Below, piece after piece: positions 34,871 to 46,115 of a stretch of DNA of 64,000 nt; positions within the stretch are counted from its first letter, which is position 1; each line of letters starts with the position of its first letter. Origin of the DNA: UBA695 sp042691655 (GTDB taxonomy: Bacteria > Verrucomicrobiota > Verrucomicrobiia > Chthoniobacterales > Chthoniobacteraceae); assembly GCA_042691655.1 (NCBI GenBank), contig CP170506.1:5456001-5520000 (forward strand), given 5' to 3'. Under the pieces are notes generated by a model. That model was given only the letters and a program-made list of their open reading frames with translations, ran no database searches and had not been told where the DNA came from. The position numbers were made by a program, and so were the translations under genes.

Positions 34871-35329
34871 ATGAATCAGGAAATCGAACGCAAATTTCTC
34901 GTCAAAGCACTCCCGGACGGTTTCGACCGGACGGCCGGGGTGCCGATCGACCAGGGCTACCTGGCCGTGGAACTGCATGGCCGCCAGGTGCGGCTGCGCC
35001 GAAAGGCAGACGCGTATTATATCACCGTGAAGGGGGCTCCCAATGGGTTTGCGCGGACGGAACTGGAGGTCGAGCTGAGCGCGATCCAGTTCGACGCGCT
35101 CTGGCCGCTGACCCGGGGTCACCGCCTGCGCAAAACCCGCCACGACCTCCCCCTGGGGAGCCTGACCGTGGAGGTGGACGTCTACAGCGGCTTGAACGAG
35201 GGACTGCTCGTGGCCGAGGTGGAGTTCGCCACCGAGGAGGAGGCCCACGCCTTTGTCCCACCCGAGTGGTTTGGGCGCGACATCAGCGCCGATTCCCGTT
35301 ATAGCAACCGCATCCTGGCCCGCGAATGA
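34871..35329 (+). CDS. CYTH domain protein (triphosphate tunnel metalloenzyme)
   Basis: 152 aa. The EIERKFLV signature (residues 4-11) and the charged tunnel strands (QVRLRRKADAYYITVKG, RTELEVELS, HRLRKTRHDL, LTVEVDVYSG, LVAEVEF) are all in place. Proteins of this type hydrolyse inorganic triphosphate or polyphosphate-like substrates with Mg or Mn. Its TGA overlaps the start of the CHAD gene, so the two are coupled. Confidence 0.92.
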   Translation: MNQEIERKFLVKALPDGFDRTAGVPIDQGYLAVELHGRQVRLRRKADAYYITVKGAPNGFARTELEVELSAIQFDALWPLTRGHRLRKTRHDLPLGSLTVEVDVYSGLNEGLLVAEVEFATEEEAHAFVPPEWFGRDISADSRYSNRILARE

Positions 35330-36195
35330 ACCCACCGCCGCTTAGCCTCCAAGCAAATGAAGCCCCCGGCGACGGGTTGCGCCGAATCGCCCGCAAACAG
35401 ATCGACACCGCGCGCGCGGCGCTCAACAACGACTCCGACCCCGTCCGCTCCGTTCACGAGGCGCGCAAGGCGCTCAAAAAGCTCCGGGCCGCCTTCCGGC
35501 TGGTCTCAGGGAAGCTCGAACCCCGCCGCCGCGAGGTGGAAAAAGAGGCGCTCGGGGAAATCGCCCACCTTCTGGGGCCGATGCGCGATGCCGAAGTGCG
35601 CCTCCGGACGCTGGAGGCCCTCATCCGCACCGCCCCGGCCGAACCGGCAGAATTTACCGCCGTGCGCACGGCCCTCGTGGCCGACCGGGACCGCGTGGCG
35701 GCTTCGAGCGAGGAAACCGTGGGGCGCGCCCTGCGCCTTTTGGACAAAGCCCGCCGCCGGGTCCAGACCTGGCCCACCGATGCGCTGACCCCCGCCGACC
35801 TGAAGGCCGAGGTGCGGCGCGCCTACCGCAAAGGTCGCCGGACCCTGGAGGCCTACCGCGCCCAGCCGAGCCCCGAGGCCTTCCACGAATGGCGCAAGCG
35901 GGTCAAGGAACTCTGGTACCACCTGCGCATCGTGCGAGCCGCCTTCTCACCGGGCAAGGTACGCCGCTTGATTATGAAGCTCAAAGACATGGGCGGAATG
36001 GCCGGGGACGCCCACGACCTGGACGCATTGCGCGTCGGAGTGCAGCAACTGGTGGGGCCGGGCGTGCAGGCGGCGTTCATCATAGGCGAGATCGACACGC
36101 GCGAGCCGGAGTTCTACGCCGAAGCGCTGCGCCTGGGGGGGCGGTTCTACAAAAAGAGCCCCCGGGATTTCATAAAGGGCCTGGAGCGAAAGTAG
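35326..36195 (+). CDS. CHAD domain protein
   Basis: 289 aa, all helical. The CHAD pattern of conserved His and basic residues appears twice: SVHEARKALKKLRAAFRL near residue 43 and FHEWRKRVKELWYHLRI near 187. The basic channel is suited to binding polyphosphate. Its start overlaps the CYTH stop (ATGA). In other bacteria CHAD proteins associate with polyphosphate granules; together the pair points to polyphosphate handling. Confidence 0.92.
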   Translation: MNPPPLSLQANEAPGDGLRRIARKQIDTARAALNNDSDPVRSVHEARKALKKLRAAFRLVSGKLEPRRREVEKEALGEIAHLLGPMRDAEVRLRTLEALIRTAPAEPAEFTAVRTALVADRDRVAASSEETVGRALRLLDKARRRVQTWPTDALTPADLKAEVRRAYRKGRRTLEAYRAQPSPEAFHEWRKRVKELWYHLRIVRAAFSPGKVRRLIMKLKDMGGMAGDAHDLDALRVGVQQLVGPGVQAAFIIGEIDTREPEFYAEALRLGGRFYKKSPRDFIKGLERK

Positions 36196-36219
36196 CTCCC
36201 CAGCGAGGCAAAGCACACC

Positions 36220-36327
36220 GATTTTACCAGCGCCCTCTCAGGGCGCGACGGAAGGTTGCATGGTTGCCCCCAGGGGTTCGCTACGCTCAACCCCGGGCTA
36301 TAGAACCCTGTGCGCTTTCAGCACACA
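36220..36327. repeat. dispersed repeat, family D
   Basis: Intergenic stretch with GCCCTCTCAGGGCGC, a small hairpin with arms GCCCT and AGGGC. It continues with CCCCAGGGGTTCGCTACGCT and CAACCCCGGGCTATAGAACC, and ends with CTGTGCGCTTTCAGCACAC. Internal pairing CCCAGGGGTT / AACCCCGGG is clear. Repeats of this kind are recalled from environmental genomes; only one copy is in this window. Confidence 0.5.
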
Positions 36328-36384
36328 AAGGCACCGCCGCAAAGACACCTCCTCGAAGGCCCCCCCCACCTCATCCTCTTCCCC

Positions 36385-36417
36385 CCTCCGTGCCCTCTGT
36401 GTCCTCTGTGGTGAAAT
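36385..36417. repeat. family B repeat, single arm
   Basis: CCTCCGTGCCCTCTGTGTCC followed by TCTGTGGTGAAAT matches the right arm of the family B hairpin at 5150-5262. The left arm is absent, so this is a partial or decayed copy. Confidence 0.6.
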
Positions 36418-36423
36418 CCCCCC

Positions 36424-36789
36424 CTACTTCTTCCCCGACTTTTCCCCTTCCTCGATCAGCTTCCAGAAGCCCGGCTTTTCGCCCAGCGACTTATCCTCCT
36501 CCACCATCGGGAGGTTCGAGCGGAAGAGAAAATCCCGGATCGTGTTCTTGTGCAGCACCCGGTCGATCGCGATGCCCTCCGCCGTTTTCTCGAAGTAAAT
36601 CCGGAAATCCTTCACATGGCAGCGGTAGAGCGTCTTGCCGTCGCGCTCGATGTGGCCGAAGCGCGCGGGGTCGAGTTGGTCGAGGTCCTCGGGCAGGATC
36701 TGGAATTCGGCCAGCAGGTCGAGCTGGAGGTCCATGGGGAGCGCCGACATCTCGGCTGCGCTGATTTCGTTAAAGACGATCTGGAACAT
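36424..36789 (-). CDS. RelE/ParE-superfamily-like small protein
   Basis: 121 aa from MFQIVFNEIS. The N-terminal ~80 residues follow the RelE-like pattern: a strand, two helices (SAAEMSALPMDLQLDLLAEF), then strands with GHIERDGKTLYRCHVKDFRIYFEK and GIAIDRVLHKNT. A ~35-residue charged tail follows. No antitoxin gene is adjacent; the upstream neighbour is alanine racemase. It may be a chromosomal RelE homologue with a different job. The frame is open further upstream into alr, which I did not include. Confidence 0.6.
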   Translation of the reverse strand: MFQIVFNEISAAEMSALPMDLQLDLLAEFQILPEDLDQLDPARFGHIERDGKTLYRCHVKDFRIYFEKTAEGIAIDRVLHKNTIRDFLFRSNLPMVEEDKSLGEKPGFWKLIEEGEKSGKK

Positions 36790-36854
36790 GAAAAGCGGGG
36801 TGAAAGGATGGAGAGTCTCTTCTCCTATCACTTCACCCCCTCGCGGTCTAGCAG

Positions 36855-38003
36855 CTAGATATAATACCTCATCACGCGCGGGCTGATCGAGGTGAAGATC
36901 TCCCACGGGATGGTGCCGGATTTTTTCGCCAGCTCGGTGGCGGTGATCTCCTCTTCCCCCTGGCGGCCGAGCAGTATTACCTCGTCCCCGGCGGCGGCTT
37001 CGGGCACCTTGGTCACATCCACCAGGATCTGGTCCATGGTCACTCGGCCCAGGAGCTTGCAGCGATGGCCCCGGATGAGGACCTCCGCCCCGGAGCCCGA
37101 GAGGTGGCGCTGGTAGCCGTCGGCGTACCCGGCGCAGACCGTGGCGATCCGCATCGGAGCCGGGGTGATAAACGTCCGCCCGTAGCTGACCCCGCGCCCC
37201 TTGGGAACCTGGCGGACCAGCGTAATGCGCGATTTCCAGGTCAGCACCGCCTGGATTTTATCCTGAAACTCCGGAAACGGGGAGACGCCGTAGAGCACCA
37301 GCCCCGGACGCACCACATCCGGGTTGCCCCCCTTGCCCAGCGCCTCTTGGGCGAAGGGCACGATGCCGCCGCTGGCCAGCGCGTGGACGGTGCCCGGGTC
37401 CAGCCCGGCTTCGTGGAAGCTGGCGATGAGGCGGTTCCAGAGATCGAGCTCCTTGTGGGTCCACTCGGGGTCCTCGTCTGGGACCGGCAGGTGGGTGGCC
37501 ACGCCCGCGAGCTTCAGGCCGGGGAGAGCGGCGATGGCCCGGGCCACCTCCAGGGCCTCCTCGTGCCAGACGCCGATGCGGCCCATGCCGGTGTCGATTT
37601 TGAGATGAACGGCGTAGGGGGTCTTTAGCTCCAGGGCCTTGGCCAGAGCTGAGTAGGCTCGCGCCTCCTCCAGGGAGGAAAGGACGGGGATGAAGCCATT
37701 GCGGACCAGCGCCTCGCGCTCCTCGGCCAGCGCGGGCCCGAGGACGACGATGGGGGTATCCGGGGCGACCCGGCGAAGCTGGAGGGCCTCGGTGACACTG
37801 GCGACGCCAAACATTTCGACGAGATAGCGCAGCTCTCGCGTAAGTTCCACAACGCCATGACCATAGGCATTGGCTTTGACAATGGCCATGAGTTTGACAT
37901 TCGGCCCCACATGGTCGCGGATAGCCCCGACGTTGTGGCGTAACGCGTCGAGGTCGATTTCCGCCCAGCAGCGGCGGAATGGTTCGGAAAGAAGATGAGA
38001 CAT
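36855..38003 (-). CDS. alr: alanine racemase
   Basis: 382 aa. The PLP lysine is K43 in MAIVKANAYGHG, with Y47 in the same motif. VHLKIDTGMGRIG, the catalytic tyrosine in GVSYGRTF and LLGRVTMDQILVDVT are present. It makes D-alanine for peptidoglycan. I chose MSHLLSEPF as start; 14 more residues are possible. The RelE-like gene follows 65 bases later. Confidence 0.95.
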   Translation of the reverse strand: MSHLLSEPFRRCWAEIDLDALRHNVGAIRDHVGPNVKLMAIVKANAYGHGVVELTRELRYLVEMFGVASVTEALQLRRVAPDTPIVVLGPALAEEREALVRNGFIPVLSSLEEARAYSALAKALELKTPYAVHLKIDTGMGRIGVWHEEALEVARAIAALPGLKLAGVATHLPVPDEDPEWTHKELDLWNRLIASFHEAGLDPGTVHALASGGIVPFAQEALGKGGNPDVVRPGLVLYGVSPFPEFQDKIQAVLTWKSRITLVRQVPKGRGVSYGRTFITPAPMRIATVCAGYADGYQRHLSGSGAEVLIRGHRCKLLGRVTMDQILVDVTKVPEAAAGDEVILLGRQGEEEITATELAKKSGTIPWEIFTSISPRVMRYYI

Positions 38004-38101
38004 GGTTTGGAACCCTACTTTGGGCCTATTTTTCGCCGTACTCAACCGTAACTTGCCGATTGGAAAAAGCCCTGTTACTGATATAGGCGATTACCTCCCC
38101 C

Positions 38102-39070
38102 ATGAAAAAGATTCCTTTCGTCCTGCTGGCCTGCGCATCGAGCGCCTTGGCGCAAGTCTCCGTGACCCCTGACCAGCCGAATACTTCCGCACCCAGCGCC
38201 TCGGCTTCCGCTTCCGAGACGCCCGCTGCCGCCACTCCCGGGGAAGCGAAATCGGAGCCCGTGAAACGCGCCCGCCCGGTGGTGAAGAAAAAGGCGACCC
38301 CGGCCCCCACCCCGCAGGCCACGCCCACTCCCAAAAAACGCTCTGGTTTCTTCGGATTTTTCCGCAATATGTTCGGCGGCGGTGAAAAAGCCCCGCAGGC
38401 CACCCCGACCCCGACGCCGAAGGCTAAAAAAAAGGGCATCGCTTACCCTAAAGAATGGCTCAAAGAGGCCACACCCGCTCCCGAGGCCACCCCGGGCAAA
38501 AAAGAAACCGCGAAATCAGAAGCCGTGAACCCGGCCGCCACCCCCTCGGCGACTCCGAGCGCCAAGCCGACCGCGACCCCCAAGGCTACCCCGGTTTCCA
38601 CCCCGGTCGCCGCTCCTTCTGCGGAGCCTTCCGCCACGCCCAAGCCCACGGCAACCCCGAAACCCACGGCCACGCCCAAGCCGACCGCCACACCCAAACC
38701 TTCGCCGATCGAGACCCCGACGCCCACCCCCACTCCGAAACCGACCCCGAAGCCGACTCCAACGCCCAAGGCAACGCCGACCCCCAAGGTCGTCGAGACC
38801 CCGGTAGCCACCCCGGTCCGCGAAGTTTCGCCCGAGGCCTATGCCAAGACCAAGGGGGCGGCGCTCCAAGACCCGAAAGTCGCCTCGGCGCTCCAGAAAA
38901 TGCAGTCCACCCCCGAGGGAAGCGACGAGTACAAAGCCGCCGCCAAGGCCTACACCCAGGCGCTCTTTAATAAGATGCGCAAAATCGATCCCAGCCAGAA
39001 AGAGTCCCTCGACCGCCGGGAGGGAGCCTACCAGCGCCGTATCGACGCCGGGAAGCCGATCGTGGAGTAG
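38102..39070 (+). CDS. exported Thr/Pro/Lys-repeat protein
   Basis: 322 aa. A signal peptide (KKIPFVLLACASSALAQ) is followed by a long low-complexity region of T-P-K-P and T-A-T-P-K-P units (about residues 140-240), interrupted near residue 80 by a hydrophobic patch (GFFGFFRNMFGGG). The C-terminal ~80 residues are helical and charged (VASALQKMQSTPEGSDEYKA). The repeat looks like an extended rod spanning the periplasm or wall, as in TonB-like proteins, but no TonB C-domain is seen. Confidence 0.65.
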   Translation: MKKIPFVLLACASSALAQVSVTPDQPNTSAPSASASASETPAAATPGEAKSEPVKRARPVVKKKATPAPTPQATPTPKKRSGFFGFFRNMFGGGEKAPQATPTPTPKAKKKGIAYPKEWLKEATPAPEATPGKKETAKSEAVNPAATPSATPSAKPTATPKATPVSTPVAAPSAEPSATPKPTATPKPTATPKPTATPKPSPIETPTPTPTPKPTPKPTPTPKATPTPKVVETPVATPVREVSPEAYAKTKGAALQDPKVASALQKMQSTPEGSDEYKAAAKAYTQALFNKMRKIDPSQKESLDRREGAYQRRIDAGKPIVE

Positions 39071-39207
39071 AAGGGCCCGCGCTTTATAACCAGAAGCCCC
39101 AGAACGAGGTATAATCTTATCTCCCGGCTTATAACCATGAGCGGGTTACGCATTTTTCTGGAAAGTTGACTCGGCAGATGCTCTAGTTTCCGGCACGTTT
39201 TTACCCG

Positions 39208-42459
<3,252 letters not shown>

Positions 42460-42482
42460 CCCCCTAAAACGGGGAATAGGAT

Positions 42483-42559
42483 TAGCCGCAAAAAGGCGCA
42501 AAAAGCGCAAAAGGAAAGAGATGCGCTGATTTTGCGCCTCTTGCGCCTTTTTGCGGCTA
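42483..42559. repeat. 77-bp strong hairpin repeat between carB and GT9
   Basis: Outer arms of 19 bp pair perfectly (42483-42501 with 42541-42559), built on GCCGCAAAAAGGCGC. An inner pair (GCGCAAAA / TTTTGCGC) offers an alternative fold. Similar in style to family A but a different sequence. It lies between two convergent genes and may block read-through in both directions, though it lacks a plain T-run. Confidence 0.75.
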
Positions 42560-42600
42560 TCTCCGTCGCCGTTTTTGCACCGGATAAACTCCCAGGCGCT

Positions 42601-43710
42601 TTACGCGCCGACCGGGCGGGGGGCCACGCCGCCTCTCGCCAGCAGGCGTTCGATGGCGGCCCAAACCTCTTCGTCAGGGATGCCTTCCATCGATTCGGGG
42701 GTCGGGGATGCGGGATTTTTCCTCGCAAGCTCGATCACCTCATGCCTCCCGGATGATCGGTCCAGCGGTCCCACATCGCTTGCCGGAATGAGGTAGTGAT
42801 GAATGGAGACGGTGGGGCACTTGACGGCGAAGGCGAGGTGCATCACCCCGGTGTCTGAGCTGACCAGCAGGCGGGTAAAGGTGAGCAGCGCGGCGGTCTC
42901 CTCCAGCGTGGTCTTGCTGCACAGGTTGATCACGCCCGGGCAGGCGCTCTCGATCGCGGTGGCTTGAGGCTCGTTGTCGCGGCCTCCGGTGAGCACCACG
43001 GCGAGATCGTAGCGTTCGTTAAGCCAGCGAATCGCCCGGATATAAGCCTCCACGGGCCAGTTGCGCCAGCCGAGCGTTGTTCCGCCGCCGGTCTGGAAGA
43101 TGATGAAGGGCTTCTCGATCCAGCCCGCAAACCGCTGCCGCACCGCAGAACGCTCCTCCTCCGTGGGCGCATAGACCATGGAGCTGTCGCCCGGCAGGCC
43201 GCCCGCAGCTTCCGCCACCCGCATCATGCGCGCGGTCATGTGGCCCCGGTTGGGCGCGTCCACGGGGTGGGAAAGCAAAAAGGTATAGGGCTCACTGCGC
43301 CAGAGCGGGCCAAAGAGCGCCCGGCGGTTGATGCAGTAGGCCAGCGGCAGCACCTCTTTATTGGTGTTGAGTAAAACCACGATGCCCGGCCGGTTCCACC
43401 GGAATTTCCAGAGCAGCCCGAGGGCGTAACGCGGGGATTTCCCGTAGGAAACGACCTCGGCCACGTCCGGGTGGTGGAGGGCGATGGTCCGGCGCTTGTG
43501 ATGGGCGCAAACCACGATCCGCGCTTGTGGGTAGGCCTTCTTAAGGCTGCGGATCGCGCCGCCCTGGAAAAGGGCATCGCCGATGCCGGTGCAGCTGAAC
43601 ACCAAAATCAGCGACGGGTCGCGGGGAAGCGGCCCGGGGACGGGCGGGAAAACCCGGCTTACGGCGCGGAAGAAGGCGAGGGTGAAAGCCTGAACAAAAC
43701 GTTTCCACAT
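42601..43710 (-). CDS. glycosyltransferase family 9
   Basis: 369 aa. ILVFSCTGIGDALFQGGAIRSLKKAYP is the GT9 N-terminal loop (TGIGD in place of SLGD). The donor-binding segment is RLLVSSDTGVMHLAFAVKCP. An N-terminal hydrophobic stretch (FVQAFTLAFFRAVSRVFPP) may anchor it at the membrane. It starts 11 bases after the GT4 gene stop, so it is second in a two-gene unit. Confidence 0.85.
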   Translation of the reverse strand: MWKRFVQAFTLAFFRAVSRVFPPVPGPLPRDPSLILVFSCTGIGDALFQGGAIRSLKKAYPQARIVVCAHHKRRTIALHHPDVAEVVSYGKSPRYALGLLWKFRWNRPGIVVLLNTNKEVLPLAYCINRRALFGPLWRSEPYTFLLSHPVDAPNRGHMTARMMRVAEAAGGLPGDSSMVYAPTEEERSAVRQRFAGWIEKPFIIFQTGGGTTLGWRNWPVEAYIRAIRWLNERYDLAVVLTGGRDNEPQATAIESACPGVINLCSKTTLEETAALLTFTRLLVSSDTGVMHLAFAVKCPTVSIHHYLIPASDVGPLDRSSGRHEVIELARKNPASPTPESMEGIPDEEVWAAIERLLARGGVAPRPVGA

Positions 43711-43721
43711 AGCGCGGGGGG

Positions 43722-44888
43722 CTAGCAGGCGGCGGTGATGACTTCCCGCAGGTCTTTGATAAAGCGCGGGATGTTATGGGTTTCGCGGATATATTCGACT
43801 GCGGCACGGGCTTTTTGGGCGTAGAACTCGTCGTCCTCCATCATGCGGCGGATGGCGGGGATGAACCGGTCCACGCCCTCAAAGCCGTCGCCGTTGATCT
43901 CGCCCACGAACTCGCCAAAGTGCTCCGCCAGCCCCTCCCGCTCCAGGCAGGTGACGAGCGTGGTCCCGTAGGAGAGCCCCTCCAGCCACGAAATCGGGAT
44001 GCCCTCCCAGATGGCCGTGGAGAGCATGACCCGCGAGTCCTTGAGGAGTTGCTTCTTTTTCTCCCCCTCGTCGTGGCCGACGAAGTGGAGGTTGGGGAGG
44101 TTGGAGAGGTCGCCCTCCATGTACGGCGCGAGCATCCGGCGGTTGTCCTCCGGGTTGCGGAAGAACTGCCCCAGGACGTAAAAATCATATTCCGGCATCC
44201 GTTTGGCGACTTCACAGAAGAGCCAGCAGCGCTTCTGTGCCTCCAGGCGGCCCAGGAAGACGACCGCTTTTTTCTTCTTGGCGAGGTCGAACTGGAATTC
44301 CCAGTCGATGTCCACCGGGTTCGGGAGAAAGCGCACGGGCGTCTCTTTGGGCAGGTGGTAGAGCTCGATGCCCAGCGGATTGAGCGACCGCCCCTGGGAG
44401 ATGAAGCCGACCCGCTTCTGCGCGTTGAGCTTCTCGACAAAATCGTAGATCTTGGGGTTGAAGAAAAAAGGGCACTTAAGGGATTGCAGCGTGTTGACGG
44501 TGCACCAGGCCGATTCCGGGCGGGGGTCCTGAATCCAGAGGATCAGGCGCTTGGAGGGGTCGGGCTCGTTTTTAAGGGCGTAGGTACTGGTCAGCTCAAT
44601 GCTCAGGTAGACGCTGTAGTTTTGCTTTTTGAGCCAGCGTTTCGCGAAGAACGACCACCGGGGAAGCCGGTAGAGCGTACAGCCGTCCTCCTCGTAGCGT
44701 TGGGCGGAAAAGTTCTTTTTGCCGCGGCCCAGCAGCACCTCGACCTCGATCTGTTCGTTGGGAATGTATTTGGCGACGTATTTGCGGGCCAGAAAGCCGT
44801 AGCCGCCGAAGGGGGTGCCCGCGCCTCCGAAAAATTCGTCAATGATCAATCCGACTTTGATTTTTCGGCCTGCGGTGTTCGATGTCAT
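43722..44888 (-). CDS. glycosyltransferase family 4
   Basis: 388 aa from MTSNTAGRK. VGLIIDEFFGGAGTPFGGYGFLARKYV resembles the first nucleotide fold of GT-B enzymes. The donor half has AVVFLGRLEAQKRCWLFCEVAKRM and the Glu motif in TAIWEGIPISWLEGLSYGTTLV. The 36 extra residues of the longer frame are not included. Divergent from the gene at 45012. Confidence 0.85.
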   Translation of the reverse strand: MTSNTAGRKIKVGLIIDEFFGGAGTPFGGYGFLARKYVAKYIPNEQIEVEVLLGRGKKNFSAQRYEEDGCTLYRLPRWSFFAKRWLKKQNYSVYLSIELTSTYALKNEPDPSKRLILWIQDPRPESAWCTVNTLQSLKCPFFFNPKIYDFVEKLNAQKRVGFISQGRSLNPLGIELYHLPKETPVRFLPNPVDIDWEFQFDLAKKKKAVVFLGRLEAQKRCWLFCEVAKRMPEYDFYVLGQFFRNPEDNRRMLAPYMEGDLSNLPNLHFVGHDEGEKKKQLLKDSRVMLSTAIWEGIPISWLEGLSYGTTLVTCLEREGLAEHFGEFVGEINGDGFEGVDRFIPAIRRMMEDDEFYAQKARAAVEYIRETHNIPRFIKDLREVITAAC

Positions 44889-45011
44889 GGGTAGAGGGCT
44901 GTGGCGTATGGGGAGGTATACTGGATAATGGAGGTCTTTTTTCAATAGCAATATCGACGTTTCCGCCTTGACGCGAGAGGTGCGGCTTCGCGACACTTCG
45001 CGGCAAGTTTC

Positions 45012-46103
45012 ATGGACGGTTCTTATTTATCAACGCGGATCCTCTGCCTGGGCGATCTGGGCTTTCAGAAGGAAAGGGACTGCGACCTGTGCTTTTTCCT
45101 GCACTACGCAAATGCCGATTTCGTTCATTGCGGAGCGAAGCCTGCCGTCCATGCCGTGGACCGGTGCATTTCCCTCACGGAGGCCCGGCGGCGTTTCCTT
45201 GGAGGTAAGTATGACTTGGTGGTAGCTGGTAAGCTGCCGACGCTGGAGCCCAACCCGCGAAAGTCCTTTTTCCACCGCTGGGCGGGGGTTGCGGGGAGGC
45301 TGTGTCGGGTCGCCTCCTCGTGGCGGGGGGTGCGGCTGGCGCGTCTGCTGGAGCTTTTCGCCCCACGGCTGGTAATCCTGGATATGGAGGACCGCCCCAT
45401 CATTGATAATATGCGCTTCCGCGCGGCCTCGCTCTGCCGCCTCTACTTTAAGCGCGAGCTGCCGCAGAACCCGTGCAACGCCTTTCTCTACACCACGGCT
45501 CGGAACGAGGATAACGGCAACATTCAGCGCCAGCCGGGGTTCGCGAAGATCCTCGCGAAGCTGAAGCCAATTTCGCTGGGCGTCGAGCCGGGGCTTGCCA
45601 AGGGGGCAGAGCCCGGGAATGCGGGCAAGAAATACGACGTGTTCTTCGCGGGGACGACCTACAACCGGCCCACGCGCCTCTCCGGGCTGGAGCAGCTGCG
45701 CAGGCTGCGGGCGGAGGGCTACCGGGTCGATCTTCCGGAAGAGCGGCTTTCGCAGGAGGAATTCTGGGAACGCTGCGCGCAGTCGCTGGTGGTCTGGTGT
45801 CCGGAGGGGTTCGGGTGGGATTGTTTCAGGACGTATGAAACGGCCGCGGTGGGGGCGGTTCCGCTTATCCAGTATCCCACCATCCAACGGCATGCGCCGC
45901 TTATCGACGGCGAACACGCGCTCTACTACGGCGTCGAAGAGGGGCAGCTCTATGTGAAACTCAAAGCGGCCCTGGCCGACCGAGAGCACTTGCGCGAAAT
46001 GGGTCGCCGCGCGCGGGAGCACGTGGAGCGCCACCATACCTTTGATCTCCTGGCGCGGTACGTGATCGAGGAGAGCCTGAAGGTCATCCAGGCTCCTGAA
46101 TAG
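45012..46103 (+). CDS. CgeB-like glycosyltransferase (GT1-type C-terminal domain)
   Basis: 363 aa. The C-terminal half has FFAGTTYNRPTRLSGLEQL and WCPEGFGWDCFRTYETAAVGAVPLI, resembling the CgeB / spore-maturation glycosyltransferase C-domain. The N-terminal half is less clear (LVVAGKLPTLEP, VILDMEDRPII). It converges, 12 bases apart, on the GlfT2-like genes. Role in glycan assembly is inferred from location. Confidence 0.7.
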   Translation: MDGSYLSTRILCLGDLGFQKERDCDLCFFLHYANADFVHCGAKPAVHAVDRCISLTEARRRFLGGKYDLVVAGKLPTLEPNPRKSFFHRWAGVAGRLCRVASSWRGVRLARLLELFAPRLVILDMEDRPIIDNMRFRAASLCRLYFKRELPQNPCNAFLYTTARNEDNGNIQRQPGFAKILAKLKPISLGVEPGLAKGAEPGNAGKKYDVFFAGTTYNRPTRLSGLEQLRRLRAEGYRVDLPEERLSQEEFWERCAQSLVVWCPEGFGWDCFRTYETAAVGAVPLIQYPTIQRHAPLIDGEHALYYGVEEGQLYVKLKAALADREHLREMGRRAREHVERHHTFDLLARYVIEESLKVIQAPE

Positions 46104-46115
46104 CGGGCCGCCGCG

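Noticed and set aside
38443..38811. A Gly-Val repeat frame antisense to the Thr-Pro protein
   Set aside because: It is the mirror of the T-P-K-P coding repeats. The sense product has a signal peptide and a non-repeat C-domain, so the plus strand is the coding one.
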